From Plazaster borealis (lineage: Eukaryota > Echinodermata > Asteroidea > Forcipulatida > Labidiasteridae): DNA of 64,000 bases. Below the pieces are notes generated by a model. It was not told the DNA's origin. It saw only the letters and a list, made by a program, of their open reading frames with translations, and did not search any database. A program made the translations under genes and the position numbers. Every line of letters begins with the position of its first letter. Position 1 is the first letter of the stretch. The DNA is taken from assembly GCA_021014325.1 (NCBI GenBank), contig CM037472.1, positions 19,701,063 through 19,765,062 of the forward strand, read 5' to 3'. This document shows positions 12,480 through 25,800 of this stretch, piece after piece.

Positions 12480-13035
12480 TTCGTCGCTACCTGGATGAAG
12501 CTACTACTCTTCGTCTTGTTCATGCTTTCGTCACAATTAGACTTGATTCCAGCAATTCTCTTCTGTATGGACTCCTTGCCTCGTTCTTACCATATTACAC
12601 CAGTACTAATGAAATTGCATTGGCTCCCAGTTAAGTTTCGTACAATTGTAAAATCCTTTGTTAACTTTCAAAACTCAAACATGTCAGTCTCTTGCTTATT
12701 TATCTGAACTTGTTCACCATTATTCCCCTACTTTATTCCCGGACTTTACGTTCATCTCAACAGTTATTGCTTACCACAACTACAAGAGCTTCTTCCATTT
12801 TTGTTATGGTCAAAGATCATTTTCTTACGCTGCTTCATTTCTTTGGAATAGTCTTCCTGTGCATATTCGCCAGGCTAGTTCTTTACACTGTTTTAAGTCT
12901 CTGTTAAAAACTCATTTGTTTGAAGCTGCTTGTTTGTAATCTGCTTACTTTAATTATCTTTCACTTATTGTATAATTATTTTATTGTTCTCCTTATGTGC
13001 TTAGAGGCTTTTGCATTAGGCGCTTTACAAATGTC

Positions 13036-13077
<42 letters not shown>

Positions 13078-13078
13078 G
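12480..13078 (+). mobile_element. degraded L2/CR1-like LINE 3' end
   Basis: Translations in shifting frames give hallmarks of the reverse transcriptase C-terminus of L2/CR1-type LINEs: LHWLPVKFR near 12620 and RSFSYAASFLWNSLPVHIR followed by FKSLLKTHLF near 12810-12920. Frames are broken, so it is a dead copy. The 3' part reads GGCGCTTTACAAATGTC and ends in an (ATT)n tail to about 13078, as expected of a LINE with a microsatellite tail. Confidence 0.75.
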
Positions 13079-13104
13079 TGTGTGACGTAATTCATCATTC
13101 ACAC

Positions 13105-13327
13105 CGAAAATCTGGAGCGATTATTGTCCACGCAGGAAGAATAATCCGTAATTGGAATAGACAATCTGAGAACTTTTCTCAGTTTGAAAAGTTGTTGAAT
13201 CCATTCCTCTAAAAGCACATTCATTAGAAGAGAATCGTTTCTCAAAATGTTATACATTATCAACAGCTGCAGTGCTTCTTACCAAGTATGTTTTAATGGT
13301 CGTTAAGTTTAGGAGTAATTACCAAAG
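13105..13327. mobile_element. partial TTAA MITE, subfamily A (right half)
   Basis: The sequence from AATCTGGAGCG to TAATTACCAAAGG matches the right half of the elements at 11437 and 14082, including the ACCAAGTATG and GGAGTAATTACC segments. The left half is missing; it abuts the LINE tail region. Confidence 0.6.
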
Positions 13328-13439
13328 GATCATCAGAAGTCTCAATCAAATGCATTTAGCCAGGATTAATTTAACAATTTGCAAATCTTACAAGCAAATA
13401 GAACAAATAATTAATCCCCCTAAAACAGTAAGCTCCCAA

Positions 13440-13680
13440 TTTAAACATATCAATGGGGATATATATATAATGAATTTGGCCTTATTAGAAAAACTTTCAC
13501 AAATATATATATAAATCAGTATAAATAATGAATTCGACCTTATTAGAAAACCATGTAACGTAATTAACTTTGACAAATATATATATAAATTAGTATAAAT
13601 AATGAATTTGACCTTATTAGAAAACCATGTTACTTATGTAACAGATATATATATATTTTCATATAAATTAATATAAATTA
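13440..13680. repeat. AT-rich ~85-bp tandem repeat, about 2.5 units
   Basis: Units contain AATGAATTTGGCCTTATTAG then AAAACC/AAAACT and a TATATATAAAT stretch. They recur at about 13470, 13527 and 13599 with small length changes. The distal part decays into ATATAAATTA runs. Confidence 0.7.
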
Positions 13681-13887
13681 ATATAAATTAGTATATAAAT
13701 AATCAGTGTATACAAAATTAGCACATAAATCATAAATGACCAAAACAATGGGTACTTATATTTATAAAACAACAAATTATAGCACAATTCAATCATTACC
13801 CATGTTACAGTCTAAAAAAGGAAAAACAGTTGGGTTTCTTTGCTTTTAACTTTAAAAATTCGCAATTTGTGCACATTGCCCATGAGC

Positions 13888-16800
13888 TTACTTACAGATT
13901 TGAAGGTTTGCCCGTGGAATCACATAGAACCCATAAGTCAATGGGAGTAGTCTGATCTTCTGTAGGGGTGTTAGGAGTCTCGGCCTCAGCTCAGGGAATT
14001 GTCTGTCATTGACCATCTCAAGCTTGATACTGTTCAGGTTCACATATCTAATGCAGTCATGTAAAATAATGTAGGGTTGAGTTAGAGGGATTGTATACGT
14101 TTGGTAATTGGAACCCACTTTTTGTTTCAATCCTATATAGTTGTAGATATATATACCATAAAAATAACCTGTAAAAATTACATTTGAAAAGGTGGTAGCG
14201 TTTTTGAAATATTGCCCAAAATCTGGAGCATTTCTTTTTGTTTGTCCACAAGAAGAATAATCTGCAATTGGAATACACAATCTGAGAAACGTTACTGTCA
14301 GTAACGCTTCTCAGATTCACTTTTTGGGGGAAAAAGTGATATCTTTTCCATAACCGCAGTACTTCTAAGTGAAAGGTCTCTCAGAATGCATTATGCATGT
14401 ACTATCCAAAGCTGCTGTTCTTTTTGCAGAGTAAGTTTTTATTGCCACTAATTTTCAGAGTCATTACCAAACGTATACAGACCCTTAAACAGTATTTCAT
14501 TTGGTGACTGCTCTGCATTCCGACAACCCTATGATCCAATAACCCCTTGTGATCTCTACACGCTATTCGCTCTTTGCACAGATCCGCCATGTGCGTGTAG
14601 AGCCTCGACTTCATGCTTCATTTGTATTGTATTTATGTATCTGTTTGGATGAAAGTGTCTACCATGACAATACAGAGTTATATAATGCTTCTATTCACTG
14701 CTGTCCCCAATTCCAGGCTCTATACGCAAATGGCTGACCGTGCAAAGGACGAATAGGGTGAGAGTTAGGGTTGGGGTTAGTGTTAGGATTAGGAAAATAC
14801 AAAAGGGGTGTCGGAACATACGGGTATCAGGTCAGAGGTATGTAACCTTTCATTCAGCCCAAAGGAGTGAGTGGCACACATAAATGCATTGTGCTTCTTT
14901 TTTATCCCCCCAAAACAGGTTAAAATTGAATCACAAAAGCACAATATAATTATTTCCACATTCAATTCAATTGGAAGCAATCCTGGCAAAGACAATATTT
15001 GGGGGGGGGGTTCATTTAATGTATCGACACATTAATTTGTGCATGTTTTTGATCTCATTGTGGGGTGGGGGTGGGCAAGAGGGCAGGCAAAAATTCTGAG
15101 CGAGGGGGGCTCCTGCCCAGCAGCCCCCTCCCCCTTCTGGTTACACCACTGTCCATATTGTTATTTAGATAAAGTGCAGCATAAAACTAACTGAAAGGCA
15201 GATGTAAAAATTCTTCACACAATGTTTACTCTGAGCTTTTAACTTAGGACAAAACAAACCCACAGGTAGCTCTGGGCAGACAACTCAATTACCCTAGACT
15301 ACTCTTAACAACTTAGGTTGCCTCGGAAATATGTAACTCTCATATTATACATCAGAGCCTATACTTACCTAGCTTGTAAGCCGTCCGTTCCACTTGGGGT
15401 CATTAGGTGTTCCTCTACGGTGTGATTTCTAATGATACCTTGTAAATCGAGTTGATAGCTTTTTGATTTGTTCAGATTTATCACAATTATGGTCAGAGCT
15501 CCAGGACTGTACTTGCCATATCTGAAAGAGGAACATGAAGCATTTTCAAATTCAATTACACAAATGTTGCATTGCCAGTTATGTTTGTTGACCCTGTAAA
15601 TCAAGAACTTCTCTTTGTTCTCCCATTGTTTGGACTAATTTTTTAGCCAATGTCTCCCTTGGTTTTGCACAAGAAAGCAAAGCATGAGCGTCCTCGCTCT
15701 GTTAAAACTAGAACAGCAGAAGCTGCCAAGGCGAGCTGCCAAATGCCCGATAGAGAAACAATGAATAATAGAAAAACAAAAATTTGATCAACTGATGTTC
15801 AAAGAGGTGGGGAAAATTAACAAGTATGTAGTTGACCATTGCCTACTTGGTTTGACATGTGGGAAAGAGGCAAAAATGTTAACAAAAAGTCTTAATGCGG
15901 ATGGCCGGACAGAAGCTGTTTAATTTCCAGAGGGTAATAATGTACCCTGAAAACTTTAACATTTTTAAACAATTTCCATTTGCACACTGTGGATCCAACC
16001 ACATTTTGGCTGTAAGACAAATGAACTGCAATTGAGAGTGAAAACAATTATTTTTTTCACAACAAACTATCTAACACCATGAGGCAAAAACTTTAACAAA
16101 AAGTCTCAATGCGGATGGCCGGACAGAAGCTGTTTAATTTCCAGAGGGTAATAATGAACCCTGAAAACTTTAACATATTTAAACAATAGAAAAACTTGAC
16201 CACAATTTCCATTTTCACCTAGTGAATCTATTCACACAAAAACAATTACATATCACAACAAATTATCTAAGGCAAAAACTTTAACAAAAAGTCTCAATGC
16301 GGACGGCCGGACGGATGGACGGACGGACGGACGGACGGGGTACGGACGGACAAAATCGGTATTACATAGGCTCGCATTCTGCTAAAGCAGCTCGCCAACA
16401 ACCACATCCCTTTTGTTAAAATCCTCAATTTCAATGGGTATAGACATGCTCAAGTTTGTTTGTCACACTGACCCCCAGTGATATTCCACACTGGGAAATG
16501 TTACTTTGAATATATTGTTTCTCAAAGGTCTACCTGCCTTTGGGAGTTTTGTTTTTAATGCTATTAATACAGTTTTACCAGTTTGTCAGATTGTCTAAAC
16601 TTTTTTATGGGTAGGTCGAATCCCTTGGTTTGAGGAATTTGTATGTTACTGTTGCGATCTCGCAACAAGACCATTAGAGTTACAGTTTTTAGTGTACAGC
16701 TTAAAGCATACCACAGCACATGTAGCCTCATTACCACTGTACACAGAGAAAGTTAGCATACTGTAATATTTAATTTAATTTCTCTGCATAGATCAAACAA

Positions 16801-19800
16801 CAATGAAGAAAACTGGACACAATTTCTCTAGAGCCCTTTATTCAACATGGGCCCCGTGCAGTGGCTCCACCGCGGAGCCAAGCTGGCACCCTATGCTGGA
16901 AGATGGGAACTGCTGTTACACTGTCCCCTTAGAGGACCCCGCTTGTCACCAAAGAAGGAAGCTAACACTGGTGACCCGGCCGAAGAGACGACTCCATTAC
17001 AAACAATCCTACAACAAAATACACTAGAAGGAATCCCTGTGTAGGGTGGTGGGTGTTTCCTGCCTGGGGTTGCATGTCAGTGGTCTCGTTGGGCTATACT
17101 GCCTTGGCACTCACATCCCTTGCCGCTACTTCATTGGAACTGCTCTCGAGCGGTGCAGTGCCCGCCGGCACTGCTCTTCGCCTCTGGTGGAAAGTGGCAT
17201 CAAGGTGGTGTTCAGAGCTGTTCCAGGTGGTTATGGCTCCCCTGGTTGCCCGGGGACAGTTGTCTCTATCGGCACGGTGGGGATGAAGTCCTAGATCACT
17301 CCGAGTGGTTGCCGTATCCCTCTGTCAGCAGAGTTGGGGCTGTGGCTGGTTGGATGTAACAGCCAGGGGTTGATCCTAGAGGTCGCGAATCCCCTGTTGC
17401 TCAATCGGCTCCTCCTCACTAATCTCGAAGTCACTGGCATGTATCCACTCTATCCTCCATCCCCATGTGTCCCATGAACCCTGGTCATCCCCGACAAAAC
17501 TTTAGGTGCCACAAGCTATCAGACATGTAGAAATGGATATGTACTGTACATACCTTTTTGGGGTGTAGTGGGCATAGGAGGTTTTAGAGACCTAATTATA
17601 TATACCTTGTTTGGGTGCAGTGGGCGTAGATACGTAGAGTCTTAATCTGTATGTTTGTTGATACATTCAGAACTCTCTCCCCAACAAGTTGTTTGTGAAT
17701 GTACGCCACCCAGTAAACCTATGCAAGTCAAAATTACAATACAACAATTAGTTAAAAGTCTCAAATATTAATAAATAAATAAAACACAAATGTGCAGTGA
17801 CATATATAAACTTCAGAATTCTTTTTAACTTTATGAGGGCAGAAAAGTCTCCCGAGCTACACCTCAAAGAAGAAAACAAACCCAAAATACTGGAGTGCTT
17901 ATTCCAAACAGAAATGTGGCCATCTTGGGAGAGGGGTCCTCGTTGGTGCGAAATAGGGCCAATATTTCAGGGCCTAGTATCTTACCCAAATTACTCAAAA
18001 TTGAGAGTCAATACCATAAAATATTGGACCCTATTTAACAATCCCTTAAAGTGTTGACCCTAAACTCTGTCATTTACAGAAATTGATGAGGGCCTCCAAA
18101 TTATTAGTGAGGTTCGGCGCATTGATATTAGGTGGAGTGCACCCATATACACCTACTCTAAAAGAAGCAAATGGTCAAGTGGGTTCCTGGAGAAAACGTA
18201 CACCGAGGCCAGAATGTCAAGGATTTCAGCCGTTTCTTTTCCCTTACAGAACTGGGGTGTGTTCCACTCAGGCTAACAATGCAAACGTTTGCCAACTACT
18301 ACGCGTACGTTTTCAAAGTGGAATGCATTGAAGGTAAAGCTGTAATATCTTGAACTTATAAGACAGTTGTTGCTCTGATGCTCGCTTGGTTTATTGTGGC
18401 TCACACATGCTTGATACATATAAGGTATAATGCACTTATCACTAGGCTACTGTTTCAAGGGTCATGGGGTGGTGGTCGGGGTCATGATTGGAATGTTGAT
18501 GAGGTAAGGTCTAGTGTACAGTGTAGGGATACTCATGTATGGTGTAAGGATACTACATCCCTCTTCACCTTAGAATGAAACTTTCCTATGGATAAAGGTG
18601 ACTGAGATTTTAAATACTATATCATCGTATAGAAGGATTGAATGGTTAGTAAAACATGTTGTGTCTAATAACTGTATTTGGTAACAAACATGGAGGTAGA
18701 CTTAAAACATGGTTGAAGTTTAGTGTCCATTGTTCAATGTTCAAAAGTTGAATAACATTTTGAAGTTTAGCAAACTTAAAGAATCCCAGTACTGTTGTTA
18801 GCATTACTGCCAGTAGATTTATAAAGCAGTTGTTTGATGATAATGATGGTCCCTGATGGATGGTTTATCATTTGTCATTCATGGTTACCGGTCAGTGTTG
18901 AAACACACTGAATTGTTCATTCATTGGTGTTGTTATTAAACACTTGTTTGTTCGTTGGTGTTGTTATTAACACGCTTGCCTCTCGGTGTCGTTGTTGACA
19001 CGCTTGTCCCTCGGTGTTGTTGTTAACACGCTTGGATCTTGGTGTTGTTGTTAACACGCTTGCATCTTGGTGTTGTTGTTAACACGCTTGCATTTTGGTG
19101 TTGTTTGAGTATTAGAACAGATAGTCCTCATCCGAAGTGTCGCTTCCTGGTGCCGCGGTGTATCGGGGCTTGTCGCTGATAGCATTTGCTTGCAACTGTT
19201 GTTGGCCCTGCTCCTTCTTACCTCGGCAGAATTTGGCGAAGTGGTTTCGCTTGTGGCAGAATGAGCATGTCTCTCCGTATGCTGGGCACTCTCCAGTATG
19301 TGGGTATGCTCCCCCACAGTTAAAGCAGATCGCGGCTGATTTTGTTCCTGTTTCCGATGTGGAGTATGTTGGGCGCTGTCTCGATTGCGACTTGACCGCA
19401 TATACTCTGGATTGCTCGTTGCCTGCCATGTGGCTGAGTTGTGTGGAGGCAGTTGTTGTCGTTCGTATGATGGTGATTGTTTTGTCCAGAGTGAGATCAG
19501 CATCTCGCAGGAGGCGTTTTTGGATACCATGGTCTGCAATGCCAAGAATGATCCTGTCGCGAATGAGTGAGGCCTTTAGATCCCCAAATTCACATGTTTC
19601 CGCCAGGTTTTTCAGGGCCGTGACAAAAACGTCGATGGGTTCACCGTCCTGTTGGCTACGGCGGTTGAAGAGGTAGCGCTCATAGGTGGTGTTTTTCTTG
19701 CCTTGACAGAGTGTAGCAAACTTTTCAAAGACTGTATCAAAATTTTGGCTATCACTCTCTTCATCCCAGGTGAAGGTGTTGTATGTGTCTACTGCACCCT

Positions 19801-22800
19801 GGCCGATGACTGAAAGCAGGGTGGCAACACGTAAAGTGTCATCCTTGTCATGTATCCGAGTAGCAATGGCAAAGTTGTTAAAGTTTTGTGCAAATTTCTT
19901 CCAGCTCATGGCAAGGTTGCGATCGGCCATGTCGAGTGGTGGTGGTGCAGGTATGGTGAATTGTGCCATGTTTGTGTTGCTGTGCTAGCGCTAATCCTGT
20001 ATCCTCGTCGCCAATGTAATATCTTGAACTTATAAGACAGTTGTTGCTCTGATGCTCGCTTGGTTTATTGTGGCTCACACATGCTTGATACATATAAGGT
20101 ATAATGCACTTATCACTAGGCTACTGTTTCAAGGGTCATGGGGTGGTGGTCGGGGTCATGATTGGAATGTTGATGAGGTAAGGTCTAGTGTACAGTGTAG
20201 GGATACTAGTGTATGGTGTAAGGATACTACAAAAGCGTTTGCACATGTTTGCGAAATTCGGCAAACGCTCTGGGGACGTGTTAAACTATGTTCGCCAACT
20301 ACAAAATAATGGTGCAAAACAGTGCAAAAGCAGTAAACAATGCAATTGAACATCAGACTAATGTGAACTAAACCTTACCTCCAACAAATCAGATTGGTTG
20401 TAGCAATTAAAGTGATAATTAATCACGTCAAATTGTATTTGTTCACAAATGTTGTGAATGTAAGTTGTAAGGAAAATATTTAATTTTAAATTTAAAAGCA
20501 GATGACAGAACATTGTCCAACACACAGATTGATACTGCAGCATGATTGGTCCGACACAGAGTGAAGCAAACATGCGTACATATTTTTAACACAACGCGTT
20601 CCGGTTCAAATTGTTAGCGTGACGCCCATTTTTTAAAATGGTAGTGCAAACAATCGCGCAACCGGAATGCACCCCTGGAGTCCAGAGTAAAAGGCTAAAC
20701 AGAATTTGAAATTTTATTGTGAAATGGACAAGAAGTTTCACTCACAGGTCTTGCCTCAGTAGTGGTACCATCTATAAGACCACCAAATCTTCCAATGAAC
20801 TGCTGTTTCATGAGTGCATCCAAGCCATACTTTGCCCCTGTTCCAAGTTTGTCTAAAAAGCTAATGAAGAGTGAAAAAGAAAATAGCAGCATTGTTTAAC
20901 ATCTTTCCGTATTCAGAGCACTAGAAAAGAATTGCTTTACTGTATGGGGTGGAACTTTCCACCTCATTACAGAAGCCTTAGAATGCATGGCTCCCAGCAC
21001 ACCATCCAGCACAAAAAGTGCACAAAGTGGCAATGAAACAAATGTAAGCACCTTTTTAACACTGAATCCCCAATCATACGTCATGTGAATGCGATTGCAA
21101 AGCCAATTGCGTCATAAATTTGCAGCAAACAATTCGCTCAGGTTGAAATTTGTTTAACTCTTGCGAAACACCCACTGCTATATCCCTGAGAATACAGATT
21201 TGTGACGTCAAATTTGCTTCGCATTTTGCATTTGCACAAAGTATATGAACCACACTTTATTAATTTGTTTATAAAATGAATAAGTTAATTTGTTTTTGCA
21301 AAGTCAATAAAGGCACAATATTCAGACTATAAGTGAACCAATCACAAGAAGCAGCCTTTGAGCGTACCATCAGACCTAAAAACATACAAGTAATTCTTCA
21401 ATTTTATTGGTGAGAACTTCATGAATTATGCATATGAATTTCAACACTAAATTAATCAGTAGCAAAAAGGAACAAAATAAGTAAGGCTGTTTCTGCAAGT
21501 TCAGACGGTAAAAGGCATGATGAGGCTCCTATGGTTTTAGTGTTGATTCTTTTTGTGCTGGGTCATGCTTGGTTGTACTTGGTTTTTTGGGGGTGCCACT
21601 TACAACTTGAATGAAGGCTTTACCTTTTAGAAACCATTCATTTCTCTATAATCATCACCATACGCCAAGACATGGCTAATATCGTGAGTTTTTCACCAAA
21701 TTTTTTCTTTGTAAAAGTGTCTGAACAAATAATATGAAACAGAAATTTGGTTTAGTTTTAGAAACATAGATACTATGTTAACATGTGGGAAATATTGGAA
21801 AATGTCAATTCAGGACATGACCTCTACTTTGACCTTTTTGGTTTTAGTGGAAGGATGTCAGATCTTGCAGCTGTTTGCGGCTGCTATGGGCATTTTGGGT
21901 CTTGCGTAGAATTAGTATTTTCTGCTAAAACCAAAGAATCTCACCCCACCTTTAATGGAGTCTTTATAAATGAGGTAGGTACTGAAACCAAATCAACTTG
22001 AAAAATTCCAGCCTGAACTCTTTGTTCAAACTTCACATCAAGGAAGAGCCAAGGGTTTTCAGTTTCTTATTTCACAATTTGAGAAATTGGTGTATGATGA
22101 TCCGATGCTGCGTCATCATCCCGCAAAGAAATGAAAAACAGCTTAACACTTACGGAATACCACCAACATATCTATCAGAAATTCCTGACACTCCTCCTGG
22201 TACAGAGTCTCCAGTTTCTGTCAGCCAGATCTTTGGACGATGTGGTCGATACTTTGTGACCTGCTGTCTCACTTCACTGATCTCAAAAGCAAGAGCGTTC
22301 AGGACGACGGGATCGAAGAAGTCATCCAGACTGGCTGTTTTATCCGTGAGATAGTAACTGTGAAAGGTTGTCACATTTGTGCAGTTGCCACACTTGGAAA
22401 GGAATCTGCGGGTTTAAATTATCATAATTCATAAATTACACACTGGACAGTTTATCCATTCTGATTGGTTGAAAGGAGATCACATGGCCATGTTTAAATG
22501 TGTGATATAAACAAAGTGAGAAGTGTTTAAACATACGCGTGGCGCGCAAAGTTGCGCAGACGCTTATTTATGCGTAGTGCAATCAATACATACCGGTACT
22601 CAATCTAAAATCTGTTAGCACCCGCGCGTATGCACAATCGTTGAGTGACGCAGGAAATGAGACAGGAAATGAAAATTTACAGAAAAGTTGTACAGATTTT
22701 CCAACATTATTACGCTCTTTAACAAAAAGGGCATTTATGAATGGGAATAAAAGAGCAATGACTCGGTCGCCAACCGTTTAAAACCTTGCAGGGTCAGGGC

Positions 22801-25800
22801 CATGCGATAAAGGACATCGCCTTTGGCTCGGTCCTTTATCGCACTGCCACGACCCTACCGGTTTTAAACAGCTGGTTAAGACCTAGTCGCCACCGTTTTA
22901 TTCCCTTGTTATGATATACTGAATATTATTTTGGTTTTAACCATACACCGACGTCTGATAAAGCACTGTGTGCTCATTGCTTTCCCCAAGTCTTGCAGAA
23001 AAAAACCCCACATGCATATTACTCTGGTGGGATTCGAGCCCAGGACCCGCTTTCTAGAGCAGATGCCTCAACCACTAAAACCACTGGGCATGCCCGGTTT
23101 CAAGGGGCCAGTTTGAATCCTGTATATAAGCAGTGGGTACCGCATTAATTTATTAGATACATTAAGGATTGAAAGAATATATTATGTAACTGGATTACTT
23201 TTAATTTTAAAAGCACAGACATTTTGGTGAATCCATTCAAATAATACAAAACAAAATAAGAGTCGAAAGCAAAACAGTCGGGGACCTTCTTTGGTGTTAT
23301 GAACATCAGTATTCCATATCTAAACAGCACACAGGAGATGAGACCAATGTGTCTACAGCATGATCAAGAGCAAGAGGAATTTAAGCGTCAAATTCAGTTA
23401 CCCTTCTAAGAATGGTAGCGGAGGTCTCTCAAGTTTCTGCCGAGGGCGTGTTACATCTGGACCGATTATGAAAGACTTGGCTGTTTTCTCTCTCGCTGTC
23501 AAGACCTCTTGTAGCTTAATGTAGTCTGCAGCAACATGTTGGGGGCTGATACTGACATTCAAATCATGCGCATAGGAATTCGGCTCTATGTAGAACACAA
23601 AGGAAATTTCATTAGTTTTTTTGTCTTTTGTCAGTGAGCTCATTTGATCTAGATACTTACTTGAATGAAAGATAGAAGTGAGGAAATAGAAGAAAAGGAA
23701 ATTGCATAAGTTAAGTTTATTTAGTTAAGTGTCTTTTGTCAGTGAGTTCATACTTACTTGAATGAAGATAGAAGTGCTGCAGAACATAGTCGAATGATCC
23801 AAGGTGGTGGGGGGGCAAGTGCCCTCCCAAATTCGGGCAAAATAAATTCGGACACAGCAAGAAGAAAACAAAAAGGCCAGCGAAAGCAAAAAACTCCAGG
23901 CTTTTTATCCGGCATTAGAAATTGGAACTAAAGTTATCATCATGTGCAGAAATTTCAAGTAAGCTCTACCTCCTGACTTGTCAGTGTGCACACACAATTT
24001 TTAAATTAGCATGAAAGAATACATGCTTGGAAACTTTTCTATTTATGAGAAGCTTCTGGTGACTTTGGAGTTAGTAATAGTATACACATCTCTGGATGTG
24101 TATGAAAGGTAATTTAAAGGTAGGGTCTTAGATTGGTAAATACTCCAAAAATTAATGACCATAAAAACTTACTTGGTGAAAAACACTGCAGCTGTTGATA
24201 GTATATAATTTTTTTTGAGAAGGGATTTTCCCACCCAAACATGTGCACGAATCTTTTCTCAGATTTCTGAAGGTTGGTTAGCGATTACTGCAGCCAGTGA
24301 TGCGGTTGGTAACCGCTTTCATCTCGCTAAACATGGATGGATTCGACTTTCTTGTGAAAATACTGACAGTTGCTTGCGGTTTTCTCAGCAAGTAGACACT
24401 GTATTCAGCTGAACCTTTCACAGGTGACTTTTATTGTATCTTTCCTTTCAATTTTGCCTATAAATAAGCATTACATTGACACAAACCAATCATTTACCCT
24501 TGCCGGTTGTACAAAATAGACTGTGCAAGTCTTGTGCATATTCAAACTTCCGGGACCATTATGGTCCCAACCATATAGAGTTTAATGTGGGCAGGATTTT
24601 GTTTTGTCAATTATTTTAGTTTAACGTAGTTTATGGCCATGAAATTTATATGATTTTGGGAATGTAATACCAAGTGATAAACAATATCAAAGTAATTATA
24701 AAACCAATTCAACAAAATAACAAAAGAACCCGAGAATAAGACTTGACCTCTTTTCGGTCAGTTGTAAAAAATTAAGAATGCTGCCCAACTGACGGGCATG
24801 TTTTCATTAAACCTATGTGATAAATGCACACATTCGGGCTTGATTGGCAAATGGGGTTTCTAACAATAAGCATCCTCGTCCAAAGTTTTAATTTTGTTTC
24901 AATGTTAATTTGAACAAAATTATTTGTATTACACAAAAATTGAAATCAATTATTTATAACAACTTGCTGTGGGTATTTTTATTTTTCAAGAATTTTGTAT
25001 AAATATAATTCAAAAAGAAGATTTGATTTCATGTTTGTTTACCATTTCCAAGCTGCCAAGCAGTGACGTTGTAACCTCTACCATCGTTGTACTTCAACAG
25101 AGCCTCAAAGTTGGTTGGATTCCAGGTGTTATTGTCTCTTTGCCAAAGTGCATTCACATCAAAAATAAAAGACCAACCCACAGAATGGCTGAAATCATTG
25201 ATCCGGTCCCAGTCAACACCTGTGAAATGGCAAAGGCAAAAAAATATTTTGTCATTCTTTTCTTGTGGAAACAATTGAAAAGTGTAACCCTTTTTTAAAG
25301 AACGCTGTCATTGTTCTAAAAGGTCTCAGACATAATGGGACTACTGGTTTGGTCAAGTCATCAGTTCAATTCAATTTCAATTCAAGAATACATTTATTTC
25401 CATACTCTCATAAAAGAATAACAACAGTTACATGTATTACGGAGTAAAGCAAAACATATCTTTAAGTAAGAGTAAACATAAATAAATAAATAGAGTACGG
25501 GCCCGTTTTGGTAAGCATGAGCTTGTAAAAAACAGCCAGACAGAAAAGAAAACAAGACAACCAGACAGACAGACAAACAGACAAAAGGACAGATGAACAT
25601 AATACATGATACAACGAATTCTTAATAAAAGCGACAAGATGGCAGAACAGTTTAAGCTGAAAATAAATAAGACAAGTATTGAAGAGATGGATGTGGTTCA
25701 ATTACATAGGATGGGAAGCTAAGATACATAATGGGAGATAATGTCACGCTTGAAAGCAGGCTTAAAAAGACTCACGGATCGCTTAGATCTAATGCGTTCA

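Larger units (their letters stand above)
2923..13887. other. repeat-rich intergenic region
   Basis: This lies between the unidentified gene start and the heparanase stop codon. It holds MITEs (3393-3619, 5242-5665, 9775-10150, 11437-11843), a long foldback (11958-12313), an L2-like LINE remnant (12480-13078), tandem repeats (4424-4531, 9580-9663, 13440-13680) and many short palindromes. Stretches 5810-9570 and 10160-11400 show no recognisable gene except the weak ORF at 10453-10830. Open frames elsewhere are short, lie in repeats, or show no conserved motif. Confidence 0.5.
18336..20236 (-). mobile_element. young non-autonomous gag-only LTR retrotransposon with target duplication
   Basis: Two 217-bp direct repeats (18341-18557 and 20015-20231) begin TG and end CA on the minus strand and differ at about two positions. 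The insertion is flanked by the 5-bp duplication AAAGC (18336-18340, 20232-20236). On the minus strand the 5' LTR is followed by TTGGCGACGAGGATAC, a primer-binding-site position, and the 3' LTR is preceded by the purine tract AAGGTGAAGAGGGA. Only a gag-like ORF is present, with no protease, reverse transcriptase or integrase. The element lies in heparanase intron 7 in the same orientation as the gene. LTR near-identity indicates recent insertion. Confidence 0.93.

Noticed and set aside
14757..14795. Interstitial telomere as evidence of chromosome fusion
   Set aside because: Only a few imperfect hexamers are present; an ordinary microsatellite explains it.
19051..19545. 164-codon ORF overlapping gag
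   Set aside because: Same strand but a different frame; biased Ser/Thr/Gln composition and an ending in the tandem repeat mark it as a shadow of gag.
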